From: Sinorhizobium sp.
Lineage (GTDB): Bacteria > Pseudomonadota > Alphaproteobacteria > Rhizobiales > Rhizobiaceae
Reading direction: 5' to 3'
Assembly: GCA_031178305.1 (NCBI GenBank)
Contig: JAPSJG010000255.1
Coordinates: 1-6,018, forward strand
Length of the DNA stretch: 6,018 nt
Of this stretch, positions 1 to 5,974 are shown piece by piece. Position 1 is the first letter of the stretch, and each line of letters begins with the position of its first letter. The position numbers and the translations under genes were made by a program. The notes beneath the pieces are model-generated. The model had not been told where the DNA came from. It ran no database searches and saw only the letters and a program-made list of their open reading frames with translations.

Positions 1-670
1 TACAGGTGCCAGGACCGTGATAGGATTTGGACTCGGCTTCAAGCAATTCGTCCCGGCCAACCTTGCCTTCGGCGAAAAGCTGCCTGATGCGCGCCTTCTC
101 GTCGTTCGGCAGGCCCGTCGTCATCGGCCCGGCCGGGATGAAGACCGCCGGCAGATGGCCGAAAGTCAGCGCCGCAATCGTCAGGCCCGGCACGATCTTG
201 TCGCAGACGCCGAGATAGACGGCCGCGTCGAACATGTTGTGCGACAGGCCGACGCCCGCCGCCATGGCGATGATATCGCGTGAGAAGAGAGACAGCTCCA
301 TGCCTGGCTGGCCTTGGGTCACGCCATCGCACATTGCCGGAACGCCGCCGGCGACCTGTGCCACGCCGCCGGCCTCTCGCGCCGCGTCGCGGATCAGCGC
401 CGGATAGGTCTCGAACGGCTGATGCGCCGAGAGCATGTCGTTATAGGAGGTGATGATGCCGAGATTGGGAACACGGTCGCCGGCGAGCGCCTCCTTCTCG
501 GCGGGGGAACAGGCGGCAAATCCATGGGCGAGATTGCCGCAGCCGAGCACCGTGCGGTGCGGACCGTTCTCAGCGGCGCTGCGGATGCGGTCGAGATACG
601 GTTCGCGGTAGGGCTTGGAGCGCTCGACGATGCGGGCGGTAATGGCGGCAATGCGGGAATCGGCGGACAT
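1..670 (-). CDS. edd: 6-phosphogluconate dehydratase, N-terminal part (runs off window)
   Basis: Edd dehydrates 6-phosphogluconate to 2-keto-3-deoxy-6-phosphogluconate, the committed Entner-Doudoroff step in the cytoplasm, using an Fe-S cluster. The reading frame begins MSADSRIAAI at the ATG 670-668 and stays open for 223 codons to the window edge, roughly the first third of a family protein of about 600 residues. It belongs to the IlvD/Edd dehydratase family. The family signature CDKIVPGLTIA is at residues 156-166, with Cys156 an expected cluster ligand. Other conserved blocks are YNDMLSAHQPFE (76-87) and PAMCDGVTQGQPGMELSL (111-128). The last visible residues are YHGPGTC, where Cys223 belongs to the second conserved cysteine block. 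An AGGA lies 6 nt before the ATG, supporting this start. The gene follows pgl on the same strand after an unusually long, structured spacer. IlvD itself is less likely given the Edd-like N-terminus and the zwf-pgl context. No frameshift is seen. Confidence 0.96.
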   Translation of the reverse strand, partial: MSADSRIAAITARIVERSKPYREPYLDRIRSAAENGPHRTVLGCGNLAHGFAACSPAEKEALAGDRVPNLGIITSYNDMLSAHQPFETYPALIRDAAREAGGVAQVAGGVPAMCDGVTQGQPGMELSLFSRDIIAMAAGVGLSHNMFDAAVYLGVCDKIVPGLTIAALTFGHLPAVFIPAGPMTTGLPNDEKARIRQLFAEGKVGRDELLEAESKSYHGPGTC

Positions 671-676
671 GTCACA

Positions 677-681
677 TCCTG
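677..681 (-). promoter_or_regulatory. Ribosome binding site of edd
   Basis: On the minus strand CAGGA lies 6 nt upstream of the edd ATG (670-668), a standard Shine-Dalgarno spacing. Another ATG between them (677-675) is followed at once by TGA and is not a usable start. Confidence 0.65.
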
Positions 682-685
682 TTCC

Positions 686-700
686 GGAGTCTTGGACTCC
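686..700 (-). promoter_or_regulatory. Short perfect stem-loop in the edd leader
   Basis: A 6-bp perfect inverted repeat (686-691 with 695-700, 3-nt loop) sits a few bases upstream of the edd Shine-Dalgarno. In the mRNA the stem would end about 4 nt before the ribosome binding site. It could protect the 5' end or modulate initiation, but a 6-bp repeat can arise by chance. No U tract follows, so it is not an intrinsic terminator. Confidence 0.3.
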
Positions 701-707
701 TCTTCTT

Positions 708-727
708 GCTGTCATGGGCGTGACAGC
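708..727 (-). promoter_or_regulatory. Stem-loop overlapping the repeat hairpin, edd leader
   Basis: A 7-bp perfect inverted repeat (708-714 with 721-727, 6-nt loop). Its arm at 723-727 is also used by the longer 9-bp hairpin 723-757, so the two structures cannot form together. A third 5-bp pairing (718-722 with 730-734) also competes. The inverted repeats are directly visible; any regulatory role in the pgl-edd transcript is inference. Confidence 0.3.
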
Positions 728-817
728 GGCACGCTTCAAAGGCGCGCATGCCGCTGTAACACTTTGAATTGCTGCATAATTTACCCTCAATTCGCCGTGG
801 AATTAAGCGTCTATGCA
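723..817. repeat. RIME-like intergenic mosaic palindromic element (diverged copy)
   Basis: This block has the two-palindrome layout of the Rhizobium-specific intergenic mosaic elements. Palindrome 1 is a 9-bp perfect inverted repeat, 723-731 with 749-757, around a 17-nt GC-rich loop. Palindrome 2 is 773-817, with outer arms TGCATA/TATGCA (773-778 with 812-817) and an inner pair AATTC/GAATT (789-793 with 800-804); its flanks no longer pair well. The linker ACTTTGAATTGCTGCAT (761-777) is a string I recall from many rhizobial intergenic repeats, where it joins the two palindromes. The inverted repeats are seen directly; the family name rests on memory and was not checked by alignment. It has no coding potential. 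The element lies between pgl and edd, so it is probably transcribed as part of the edd leader. Confidence 0.55.
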
Positions 818-819
818 AA

Positions 820-847
820 TCGGGCACAAGCATGGCTCGACGCCCGA
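820..847 (-). terminator. Weak stem-loop just after pgl stop (possible partial terminator)
   Basis: An inverted repeat TCGGGC/GCCCGA (820-825 with 842-847, 16-nt loop) begins 4 nt downstream of the pgl stop codon and is followed on the minus strand by only three T residues. It could stabilise the 3' end of the zwf-pgl message or cause partial termination. The long loop and short T run make it a poor intrinsic terminator. Confidence 0.25.
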
Positions 848-851
848 AACC

Positions 852-1547
852 TCAAGCGGCCCAGTAGATCTGCAGTGGCGAGGCCGCCCGCCGGAGCATG
901 GCGCGGATCGGCATCTCCACCTCCTCGCCGGACATCTCCGCCCGGGCAAGGACCTCCTTCTTGGCGTTGCCCTCGATATGCAGGACCAGAAATCCCGCAT
1001 CCTGAAGGCTCGAGAAGGTAAAGGTGAGGCGGGTTTCCCCGGCGCCGTCGGCCTCCATGGTGATCACGCCGCGCGGCGTCGCGGGATCGAGCGCTTCCTT
1101 GAGCCGCGTGCCGCCAGGGAAGAACGAGGCCGTATGCCCGTCCGTTCCCATGCCGAGCACCGCCACGTCGAAGGGGGCGAGCCCTGCCGTTGCGGCACTC
1201 GCCATTGCAGCCGCAACTTCGGCCGTTGGCGCGGCGTGGTAGAGCGGCGCGAAACGCGCTTCGGCCGCCCTGTTGTTAAGGAGATTGGCGGCGACGAGGC
1301 CGTGATTGGAGCGGTCGCTTTCCGGCGGCACGAAACGCTCGTCGACGAGCGTGACCGTCACTTTCGCCCAGTCGAGTTCGCGCTTCGAGAGCGCCTGGAA
1401 GAAGAGCTTCGGCGTGGAGCCGCCCGATACCGCTATGCTTGCGGCGCCGTGCGCTTCGATTGCGGCGGCAAGCCTGTGGCTCACGGCATCCGCGAGCGCC
1501 TCCGCCAGCGCGGTTCCATTATCGAATATATGCTGAGTTGCGCGCAT
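852..1547 (-). CDS. pgl: 6-phosphogluconolactonase
   Basis: Pgl hydrolyses 6-phosphoglucono-1,5-lactone, the product of Zwf, to 6-phosphogluconate in the cytoplasm. The 231-residue protein is a normal length for the DevB/Pgl type of the glucosamine-6-phosphate isomerase superfamily. Conserved blocks appear in order: the phosphate-binding loop SGGSTPK (41-47), LVDERFVPP (67-75), and LGMGTDGHTASFFPG (131-145), which carries the presumed catalytic His138 of the GxGxDGHxAS motif. The C-terminus ends PLQIYWAA. The ATG 1547-1545 starts 9 nt after the zwf TAG, and an AGGG partly formed by that stop codon serves as the Shine-Dalgarno, so co-transcription and translational coupling with zwf are likely. 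NagB, a glucosamine-6-phosphate deaminase, is the main alternative fold match, but the neighbours and motifs favour Pgl. The gene is intact. Confidence 0.96.
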   Translation of the reverse strand: MRATQHIFDNGTALAEALADAVSHRLAAAIEAHGAASIAVSGGSTPKLFFQALSKRELDWAKVTVTLVDERFVPPESDRSNHGLVAANLLNNRAAEARFAPLYHAAPTAEVAAAMASAATAGLAPFDVAVLGMGTDGHTASFFPGGTRLKEALDPATPRGVITMEADGAGETRLTFTFSSLQDAGFLVLHIEGNAKKEVLARAEMSGEEVEMPIRAMLRRAASPLQIYWAA

Positions 1548-1554
1548 GGGTCGG

Positions 1555-1558
1555 CCCT
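1555..1558 (-). promoter_or_regulatory. pgl ribosome binding site overlapping the zwf stop codon
   Basis: The minus strand reads TAGGGCCGACCCATG, with TAG ending zwf. The AGGG begins inside that stop codon and leaves 7 nt before the pgl ATG. Ribosomes finishing zwf would therefore stand on the pgl initiation site. Confidence 0.6.
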
Positions 1559-3032
1559 AGATCGTGTCGTTCCAGGTGCGGCCGTCGCGCTCGATAAGCG
1601 CGATCGCCTGGCTCGGTCCCCAGGTGCCGGCCGTGTAGCCCTGCACCTGTTGTCCCGTTGTCTCCCAGGCTTTCAGGATCGGATCGATCCAATGCCAGGC
1701 GGCTTCCACTTCGTCACGGCGCACGAACAGCGTTTGGTTATTGCGGATGACGTCGAGCAGCAGCCGCTCGTAGGCGTCGGCATTGCGCACGTCGAAAGCC
1801 TCGGCGAAGCTCATGTCGAGCGGTACGTTCCTGAGCCGCATGCCGCCGGGGCCGGGATCCTTGATCATCAGCGACTGTTTGACGCCTTCGTTCGGCTGCA
1901 GCCGGATCATCAACTGGTTGGCGGAGATGCGGCCGGCGCTCTGGTCGAAGATCGAGTGCGGGATCTGCTTGAAGGTGATGACGATCTCCGACATGCGGCC
2001 CGCCATGCGCTTGCCCGTGCGGATGTAGAAGGGCACGCCGGCCCAGCGCCAGTTGCTGATCTCGGCCTTGATGGCGACGAAGGTTTCCGTGTTGGAAGCG
2101 CCGCCCTCGAGCTCCTCGAGATAGCCTTTGACCGGGCCGCCGGCCGATGCACCCGCACGGTACTGGCCGCGAACCGTCACCTGCTCGGCATTGCTGGCGG
2201 TGATCGGCTTCAGGGCACGCAGGACTTTGAGTTTCTCGTCGCGCACCGCTTCCGCGTCCATCGAAGTGGGCGCTTCCATGGCGACGAAGCAGACAAGCTG
2301 GAGAATATGGTTCTGAACCATGTCGCGCAGTGCGCCCGCCTTGTCATAGTATCCGGCGCGGTTTTCGAGCCCGACCGATTCCGAAACGGTGATCTGCACG
2401 TGATCGATATGGGCCGAGTTCCATAGCGGCTCGTAGAGCGCATTGGCGAAGCGCAGCGCCATCAGGTTCTGCACCGTCTCCTTGCCGAGGTAATGGTCGA
2501 TGCGGAAAATCTGCTCTTCCCGAAAAACCTTGCCGATCGTGTCGTTGAGTTCGTTTGCCGAGGCGAGGTCACGACCAATCGGCTTTTCGACGACGATGCG
2601 GGTGTTCTTGGTGATCAGCTTGTGATCTCGGATCCTCTCGGAAATGTCGCCGAAGATTGCCGGGCCGACGGCGAGATAAAAGGCGCGGATGCGGTCCCTG
2701 CCTTCTTCCAGGATCTTCTTGAGATCGTCCCAGCCCTGCTCCGACTTGGCATCGATCGAGACATAAAAGAGGCGGGCGGTGAATTTGGCCACCTGCTCTT
2801 CATTGAACTCGCCGGGCTTCAGATGTTCCTTGAGTGCTTGGGTCGCGAAATCGCGGTAGTCGTCATTGGTCAATGCCGCGCGGGAAGCGCCGATTATGCG
2901 CGTCGGCTCCGTGAACTGGCCCTCCATCTGCCGATGGTAGAGCGCCGGCAGCAGCTTGCGCTCGGCAAGATCGCCGGTGCCCCCGAACACGACATAATCA
3001 AACGGTTCGACGGGAATGATCTGGCTGCTCAT
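1557..3032 (-). CDS. zwf: Glucose-6-phosphate 1-dehydrogenase
   Basis: Zwf oxidises glucose-6-phosphate to 6-phosphogluconolactone with reduction of NADP+ (or NAD+), feeding the Entner-Doudoroff and pentose phosphate routes. The 491-residue protein has the usual bacterial length. The N-terminal Rossmann dinucleotide loop is FGGTGDLAERK (16-26). EKPIGRD (149-155) follows, then the substrate-binding signature RIDHYLGKE (177-185) with Asp179 and His180. Comparison with the well-studied Leuconostoc enzyme places the catalytic His at 242 in RDMVQNH (236-242). The C-terminal domain carries FYIRTGKRM (335-343), whose lysine is expected to contact substrate phosphate, and ends with the TWGP block (470-473). 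The ATG at 3032-3030 fits the normal N-terminus; the nearest purine-rich site upstream is GAGA, a weak Shine-Dalgarno. Zwf is the first gene of a zwf-pgl-edd run. Cofactor preference cannot be settled from the motifs. No defect is seen. Confidence 0.98.
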   Translation of the reverse strand: MSSQIIPVEPFDYVVFGGTGDLAERKLLPALYHRQMEGQFTEPTRIIGASRAALTNDDYRDFATQALKEHLKPGEFNEEQVAKFTARLFYVSIDAKSEQGWDDLKKILEEGRDRIRAFYLAVGPAIFGDISERIRDHKLITKNTRIVVEKPIGRDLASANELNDTIGKVFREEQIFRIDHYLGKETVQNLMALRFANALYEPLWNSAHIDHVQITVSESVGLENRAGYYDKAGALRDMVQNHILQLVCFVAMEAPTSMDAEAVRDEKLKVLRALKPITASNAEQVTVRGQYRAGASAGGPVKGYLEELEGGASNTETFVAIKAEISNWRWAGVPFYIRTGKRMAGRMSEIVITFKQIPHSIFDQSAGRISANQLMIRLQPNEGVKQSLMIKDPGPGGMRLRNVPLDMSFAEAFDVRNADAYERLLLDVIRNNQTLFVRRDEVEAAWHWIDPILKAWETTGQQVQGYTAGTWGPSQAIALIERDGRTWNDTI

Positions 3033-3185
3033 GGGATGTCTCGATCTCGTTGAGGTCAGGGCAGGTATAATCTAATCGATTTAAAAGCGCTAGGGTGCCA
3101 CGCAACAAAATGTCGCCGCACCGCACTTTCCGCCGCAAGCAGATGCACGGTCCCGAAGAGTATCACACTTCGTTCTATCGGAGCT
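3033..3185 (-). promoter_or_regulatory. zwf upstream control region with AT-rich palindrome
   Basis: These 153 bp separate the puuB-like stop from zwf and are the likely site of the zwf promoter. In a GC-rich setting, 3066-3086 is strikingly AT-rich and contains the perfect 8-bp palindrome AATCGATT (3074-3081). One possible sigma-70 arrangement on the minus strand is TTGTTG (3108-3103), a 17-nt spacer and TTTAAA (3085-3080); a second -10-like string, TATACC, lies at 3069-3064. Neither matches consensus well. The palindrome would overlap or follow the -10, a usual position for a repressor operator. In other Gram-negative bacteria the RpiR-family regulator HexR controls zwf, but I cannot match this site to a HexR motif with confidence. 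I saw no clear terminator for the upstream gene pair. Confidence 0.45.
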
Positions 3186-4469
3186 TCAAAGGCGGTCGCG
3201 AAGGGCGTACCAGCTCAGCGCAAGGAAGAGAAGGGCTGAGCGGAAGCGTGTTCCTCCCGGAAACGCCGGGATTTTCAAGTCCTTGAGAAGGTCGAGCTCG
3301 GTCTCCTTCCCGAGCGCGAGGTCGGCATAGAGCTTGCCGCAATAGTTGGAGAGCATGACGCCGTGACCCGAGTAGCCACCGATCGTCACGACGCCCGGCA
3401 TGACCTCGCGGCAGAAGGGTTGGCGCGGCATGGTGATGGCGACCGCACCACCCCAGGCATGGGTTATGTCGACATCGGCGAGTGCCGGGTAGATTTCGCG
3501 GATCTGGCGGCGGATATGGCTGGAAATGTCGCGCGGATTGTCGGCCGTATAGGCCTCGCGCCCGCCGAAGAGCAGCCTGCCGTCCCGCGACTTGCGGAAA
3601 TAGCGCACGACGAAGCGCGAATCGTCGACCGATTCGCCACCGGGAAGAACCTCGGGATGGTCGTTCAGAACCGCGGTCGCGCCGATGAAGGAACGGATCG
3701 GCATGACGTGGCTGGCCGTCACCGGCTCGAGATTGCCGATATGGGCATTGCAGGCGATCAGCGCTTGGTCCGCCGTGACTTCCCCGCGATCCGTCTCGAT
3801 GACGACCGCGCCGCTCCTTTTCTCGATTTTCAGCGCCTTCGTTCGCTCATGGAGATTGGCGCCGGCCAGGGCAGCCGCCTTCGCCAATCCGACCAGCAGT
3901 TTCATCGGGTGGATGTGGCCAGTCCCCATGTCGCGGATGCCGAAGCGATAGTGGCTTGACCCAAGCCGGCTCGCGGTTTCCTCGCGGTCCATGAAAGAAA
4001 GATGCGGGTAGCCGAAGCGCGCCATCGCCTCGACATGGCGGCGGTAATCCCTTTCGAGACTGTTCTTATGGCTGACCGAGAGCTGGCCTGGCATGAACTC
4101 GATATCGATCGCGTGCTCGCGCGCGAAATCGAGCGCGTAGCGCTTAGCATTCTCCGCCATGTCGAACAGGGCCTGCGCCCGTTCGTGGCCGATCAGCTCT
4201 TCAAGATCTTCCGCCCAGGCGCGCTGGCCCGTGCCGAGCTGCCCGCCATTGCGGCCGGAGGCGCCGTCGCCGAAACGGCAGGCGTCGATCAGCGTCACGT
4301 CGGCGCCGTTCTTCGAAAGGTTGTAGGCCGCTTGCAGCCCCGTATAGCCGCCGCCGATGATGGCGACGTCGGCCTTGCGCGAGCCCGGCATTGCCGGATA
4401 GGCCGGTCGCTCGGACACGCTTGCCTCATACCAGGAGATTCCGGGCGAGATCGGGCTTTGCCACGTCAT
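3186..4469 (-). CDS. puuB: FAD-dependent gamma-glutamylputrescine oxidoreductase-like enzyme (PuuB family)
   Basis: This is a DAO-superfamily flavoprotein, predicted to oxidise gamma-glutamylputrescine to the gamma-glutamyl aminoaldehyde with release of ammonia and hydrogen peroxide. Its 427 residues match the PuuB family length of about 426. The FAD-binding Rossmann motif is VAIIGGGYTGLQAA (35-48), with the ribose-binding acidic residue probably Asp62. The family-typical ASGRNGGQLG is at 70-79, HPMKL at 187-191, and WGGAVAITMPRQP (339-351) with GGYSGHGVMLSN (364-375) forms the C-terminal FAD/substrate region. The hydrophobic tail ending LSWYALRDRL is usual for homologues. There is no signal peptide, so it should be cytoplasmic. 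The ATG at 4469 lies 11 nt after the stop of the glutamine-synthetase-like gene, with GGAA 5 nt ahead, consistent with one operon. The exact amine substrate is not shown by sequence; other glutamylated or free amines are possible. Confidence 0.85.
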   Translation of the reverse strand: MTWQSPISPGISWYEASVSERPAYPAMPGSRKADVAIIGGGYTGLQAAYNLSKNGADVTLIDACRFGDGASGRNGGQLGTGQRAWAEDLEELIGHERAQALFDMAENAKRYALDFAREHAIDIEFMPGQLSVSHKNSLERDYRRHVEAMARFGYPHLSFMDREETASRLGSSHYRFGIRDMGTGHIHPMKLLVGLAKAAALAGANLHERTKALKIEKRSGAVVIETDRGEVTADQALIACNAHIGNLEPVTASHVMPIRSFIGATAVLNDHPEVLPGGESVDDSRFVVRYFRKSRDGRLLFGGREAYTADNPRDISSHIRRQIREIYPALADVDITHAWGGAVAITMPRQPFCREVMPGVVTIGGYSGHGVMLSNYCGKLYADLALGKETELDLLKDLKIPAFPGGTRFRSALLFLALSWYALRDRL

Positions 4470-4480
4470 GGGGGTTCCGG

Positions 4481-5917
4481 TCAGACGTTCAGGAGCAGGA
4501 ATTCGCGTTCCCAGGGGCTGATCACCTGCATGAAGGTCTCGAACTCGCCGCGCTTCACGCCGGCATAGATGTCGATGAATTCGGCACTGAAGACGCCGGC
4601 GAGCGACGGCGCCGATTCGAGCAGCGACACCGCCTCCAGGAGACCGCGCGGCAGATCGATCTCGCCGTCATTGGCGGTCTCTTCGGAGGGTGGCGTCGGC
4701 TGCAGGTCCTCGACGATGCCGAGATAGCCGCAGCCGAGAGAAGCGGCGAGCGCCAGATAAGGGTTCGCATCGGAACTCGGCAGGCGGTTTTCGATGCGCC
4801 GCGCGACCGGGTCCGAGACGGGTATTCGGAATGCCGTCGTCCGGTTGTCGTAACCCCAGGCGGTATTCACCGGCGCGGACATGTCGGGGGTCAGCCGCCG
4901 ATAGGAATTCACATAGGGCGCCATCATCGCCAATGTCCTCGGCACGTAATGCTGCATGCCGCCGATGAAGGAGAAGAACTCCTTGGACGGCGAGCCGTCC
5001 GGATTGGAAAAGATGTTGCGGCCCGAGGCGATTTCGATGACCGACTGGTGAATATGCATCGCCGAACCCGGCTGGCCCTGCATCGGCTTCGCCATGAAGG
5101 TGGCATAGATGCCGTGCTTCAGCGCCGCTTCGCGGATCGTGCGCTTGAACAGGAACACCTGGTCGGCAAGCTCGATCGGATCGCCATGCCTGAGGTTGAT
5201 CTCGAGCTGTGCCGGTCCCTCCTCGTGGATCAGCGTGTCGATCTCCAGGCCCTGCTTTTCCGAGAAATGGTAGATGTCGTCGATGAGCTCGTCGAACTCG
5301 TTGATGCCGGCGATCGAATAGCCCTGGCCGCCGACGATCGAGCGGCCCGAGCGCCCTTTCGGCGGGCGCAACGGGTAGTCCGGGTCGTCGTTCTGCGCGA
5401 CGAGGTAGAATTCGATCTCGGGCGCGACGACGGGGTTCCAGCCCTTCTGGCGGTAGAGATCGACGACACGCTTCAAAACGTTGCGCGGCGTGTAGCTGAT
5501 CTGTTCGCCCTGGGAGCCGACGATATCGCAGATCACCTGCGCCGTCGGATCGGTTTCCCATGGCACGATGGAAAGGGTCGAAAGATCCGGCACCAGCTTG
5601 ATGTCGCTGTCGCGCGAGTCGTAGCGAAACTGCGCGGTCTCATCAGGGTACTCACCCGAAATCGTGTGACGGTAGATTGCCGAAGGCAGTGCCAGCGAGG
5701 TGTTCGACGTGAATTTCGAGGTCGGCATCATCTTGCCGCGCGGCACCCCTGCAAGGTCGGGGGTAATACATTCGATATCTTCGATGCCGCGAATCTTGAG
5801 CCAGTCGACCGCCTCCTTCCAGGTTTTCACCCCACGCGGGGAATGCAGGGCGAGAGGAATGTTCGAGCTCTTGCTGACCTTTGCTGTCTCTTGGGCAATA
5901 CTTCTCTTGGAAGTCAT
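4481..5917 (-). CDS. puuA: Glutamine-synthetase-like gamma-glutamylpolyamine synthetase (PuuA family)
   Basis: Predicted to join glutamate to an amine such as putrescine using ATP, giving gamma-glutamylputrescine. The 478-residue protein is close to PuuA length (about 472). The N-terminal beta-grasp domain includes CITPDLAGVPRGKMMP (50-65). The catalytic domain has the metal ligands PEIEF (166-170; Glu167, Glu169), EGPAQLEINL (233-242; Glu239), KPMQGQPGSAMHIHQS (277-292; His288), the substrate/phosphate arginine region NSYRRL (337-342), and RIENRLPSSDANPYLALAA (374-392). Ala286 replaces the Gly usual in the SGMHxH motif. The region where classical GlnA carries its adenylylated tyrosine has no evident equivalent, so GlnE control is unlikely. 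The ATG 5917-5915 is preceded in frame by TGA two codons upstream, fixing the start. The PuuB-like gene 11 nt downstream supports a polyamine role. The alternative is a GlnT-type or other non-canonical glutamine synthetase. Confidence 0.85.
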   Translation of the reverse strand: MTSKRSIAQETAKVSKSSNIPLALHSPRGVKTWKEAVDWLKIRGIEDIECITPDLAGVPRGKMMPTSKFTSNTSLALPSAIYRHTISGEYPDETAQFRYDSRDSDIKLVPDLSTLSIVPWETDPTAQVICDIVGSQGEQISYTPRNVLKRVVDLYRQKGWNPVVAPEIEFYLVAQNDDPDYPLRPPKGRSGRSIVGGQGYSIAGINEFDELIDDIYHFSEKQGLEIDTLIHEEGPAQLEINLRHGDPIELADQVFLFKRTIREAALKHGIYATFMAKPMQGQPGSAMHIHQSVIEIASGRNIFSNPDGSPSKEFFSFIGGMQHYVPRTLAMMAPYVNSYRRLTPDMSAPVNTAWGYDNRTTAFRIPVSDPVARRIENRLPSSDANPYLALAASLGCGYLGIVEDLQPTPPSEETANDGEIDLPRGLLEAVSLLESAPSLAGVFSAEFIDIYAGVKRGEFETFMQVISPWEREFLLLNV

Positions 5918-5920
5918 AAA

Positions 5921-5925
5921 TCACC
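5921..5925 (-). promoter_or_regulatory. Ribosome binding site of the puuA-like gene
   Basis: GGTGA on the minus strand sits 3 nt before the ATG at 5917. It pairs with the 5' part of the anti-Shine-Dalgarno sequence, so the short gap is acceptable. Its last three bases are the in-frame TGA that excludes any longer N-terminus. Confidence 0.5.
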
Positions 5926-5946
5926 GGAATTGGCCTCGGATAGCGC

Positions 5947-5974
5947 ATCATAGCCGCAGTTTGGCGATTGGCCA
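5947..5974 (-). promoter_or_regulatory. Candidate sigma-70 promoter of the puuA-puuB pair
   Basis: The minus strand carries TGGCCA (5974-5969), a 16-nt spacer and TATGAT (5952-5947). The -10 is close to consensus and the -35 is weak. Initiation near 5940 would leave a leader of roughly 20-25 nt ending in the GGTGA site. The remaining sequence to 6018 shows no gene start that I can support. Confidence 0.3.

Noticed and set aside
723..757. 9-bp hairpin as an intrinsic terminator between pgl and edd
   Set aside because: No T run follows the stem on either strand, and the loop is 17 nt, so the structure is better explained by the repeat element.
314..1021. 235-codon plus-strand frame across the edd start, spacer and pgl end
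   Set aside because: It runs antisense through clear edd and pgl coding sequence and across the repeat; no motif supports it.
813..2426. 537-codon plus-strand open frame antisense to pgl and zwf
   Set aside because: It lies opposite two intact, well-recognised genes. Its composition (rich in R, G, H, D, V) is what the reverse frame of GC-biased codons gives. I recognise no domain in it and see no convincing Shine-Dalgarno.
3095..3286. 63-codon plus-strand frame between zwf and the PuuB-like gene
   Set aside because: It overlaps the end of the PuuB-like gene antisense, lacks a good ribosome binding site and has no recognisable domain.
4668..5561. 297-codon minus-strand frame overlapping the PuuA-like gene
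   Set aside because: It is an out-of-frame reading of the same gene, Arg/Pro/Gly-rich, without recognisable motifs.
5652..5951. Alternative minus-strand start near 5951 giving a longer leader protein
   Set aside because: It is in a different frame from the synthetase, whose own frame has TGA two codons before its ATG, so it cannot be an N-terminal extension. Its sequence becomes an out-of-frame reading of the gene.
4391..5953. 520-codon plus-strand open frame antisense to the PuuA-like gene
   Set aside because: It mirrors the coding frame of the synthetase and shows the low-complexity R/H/D/V composition of a shadow frame. Length alone is not evidence in DNA this GC-rich.
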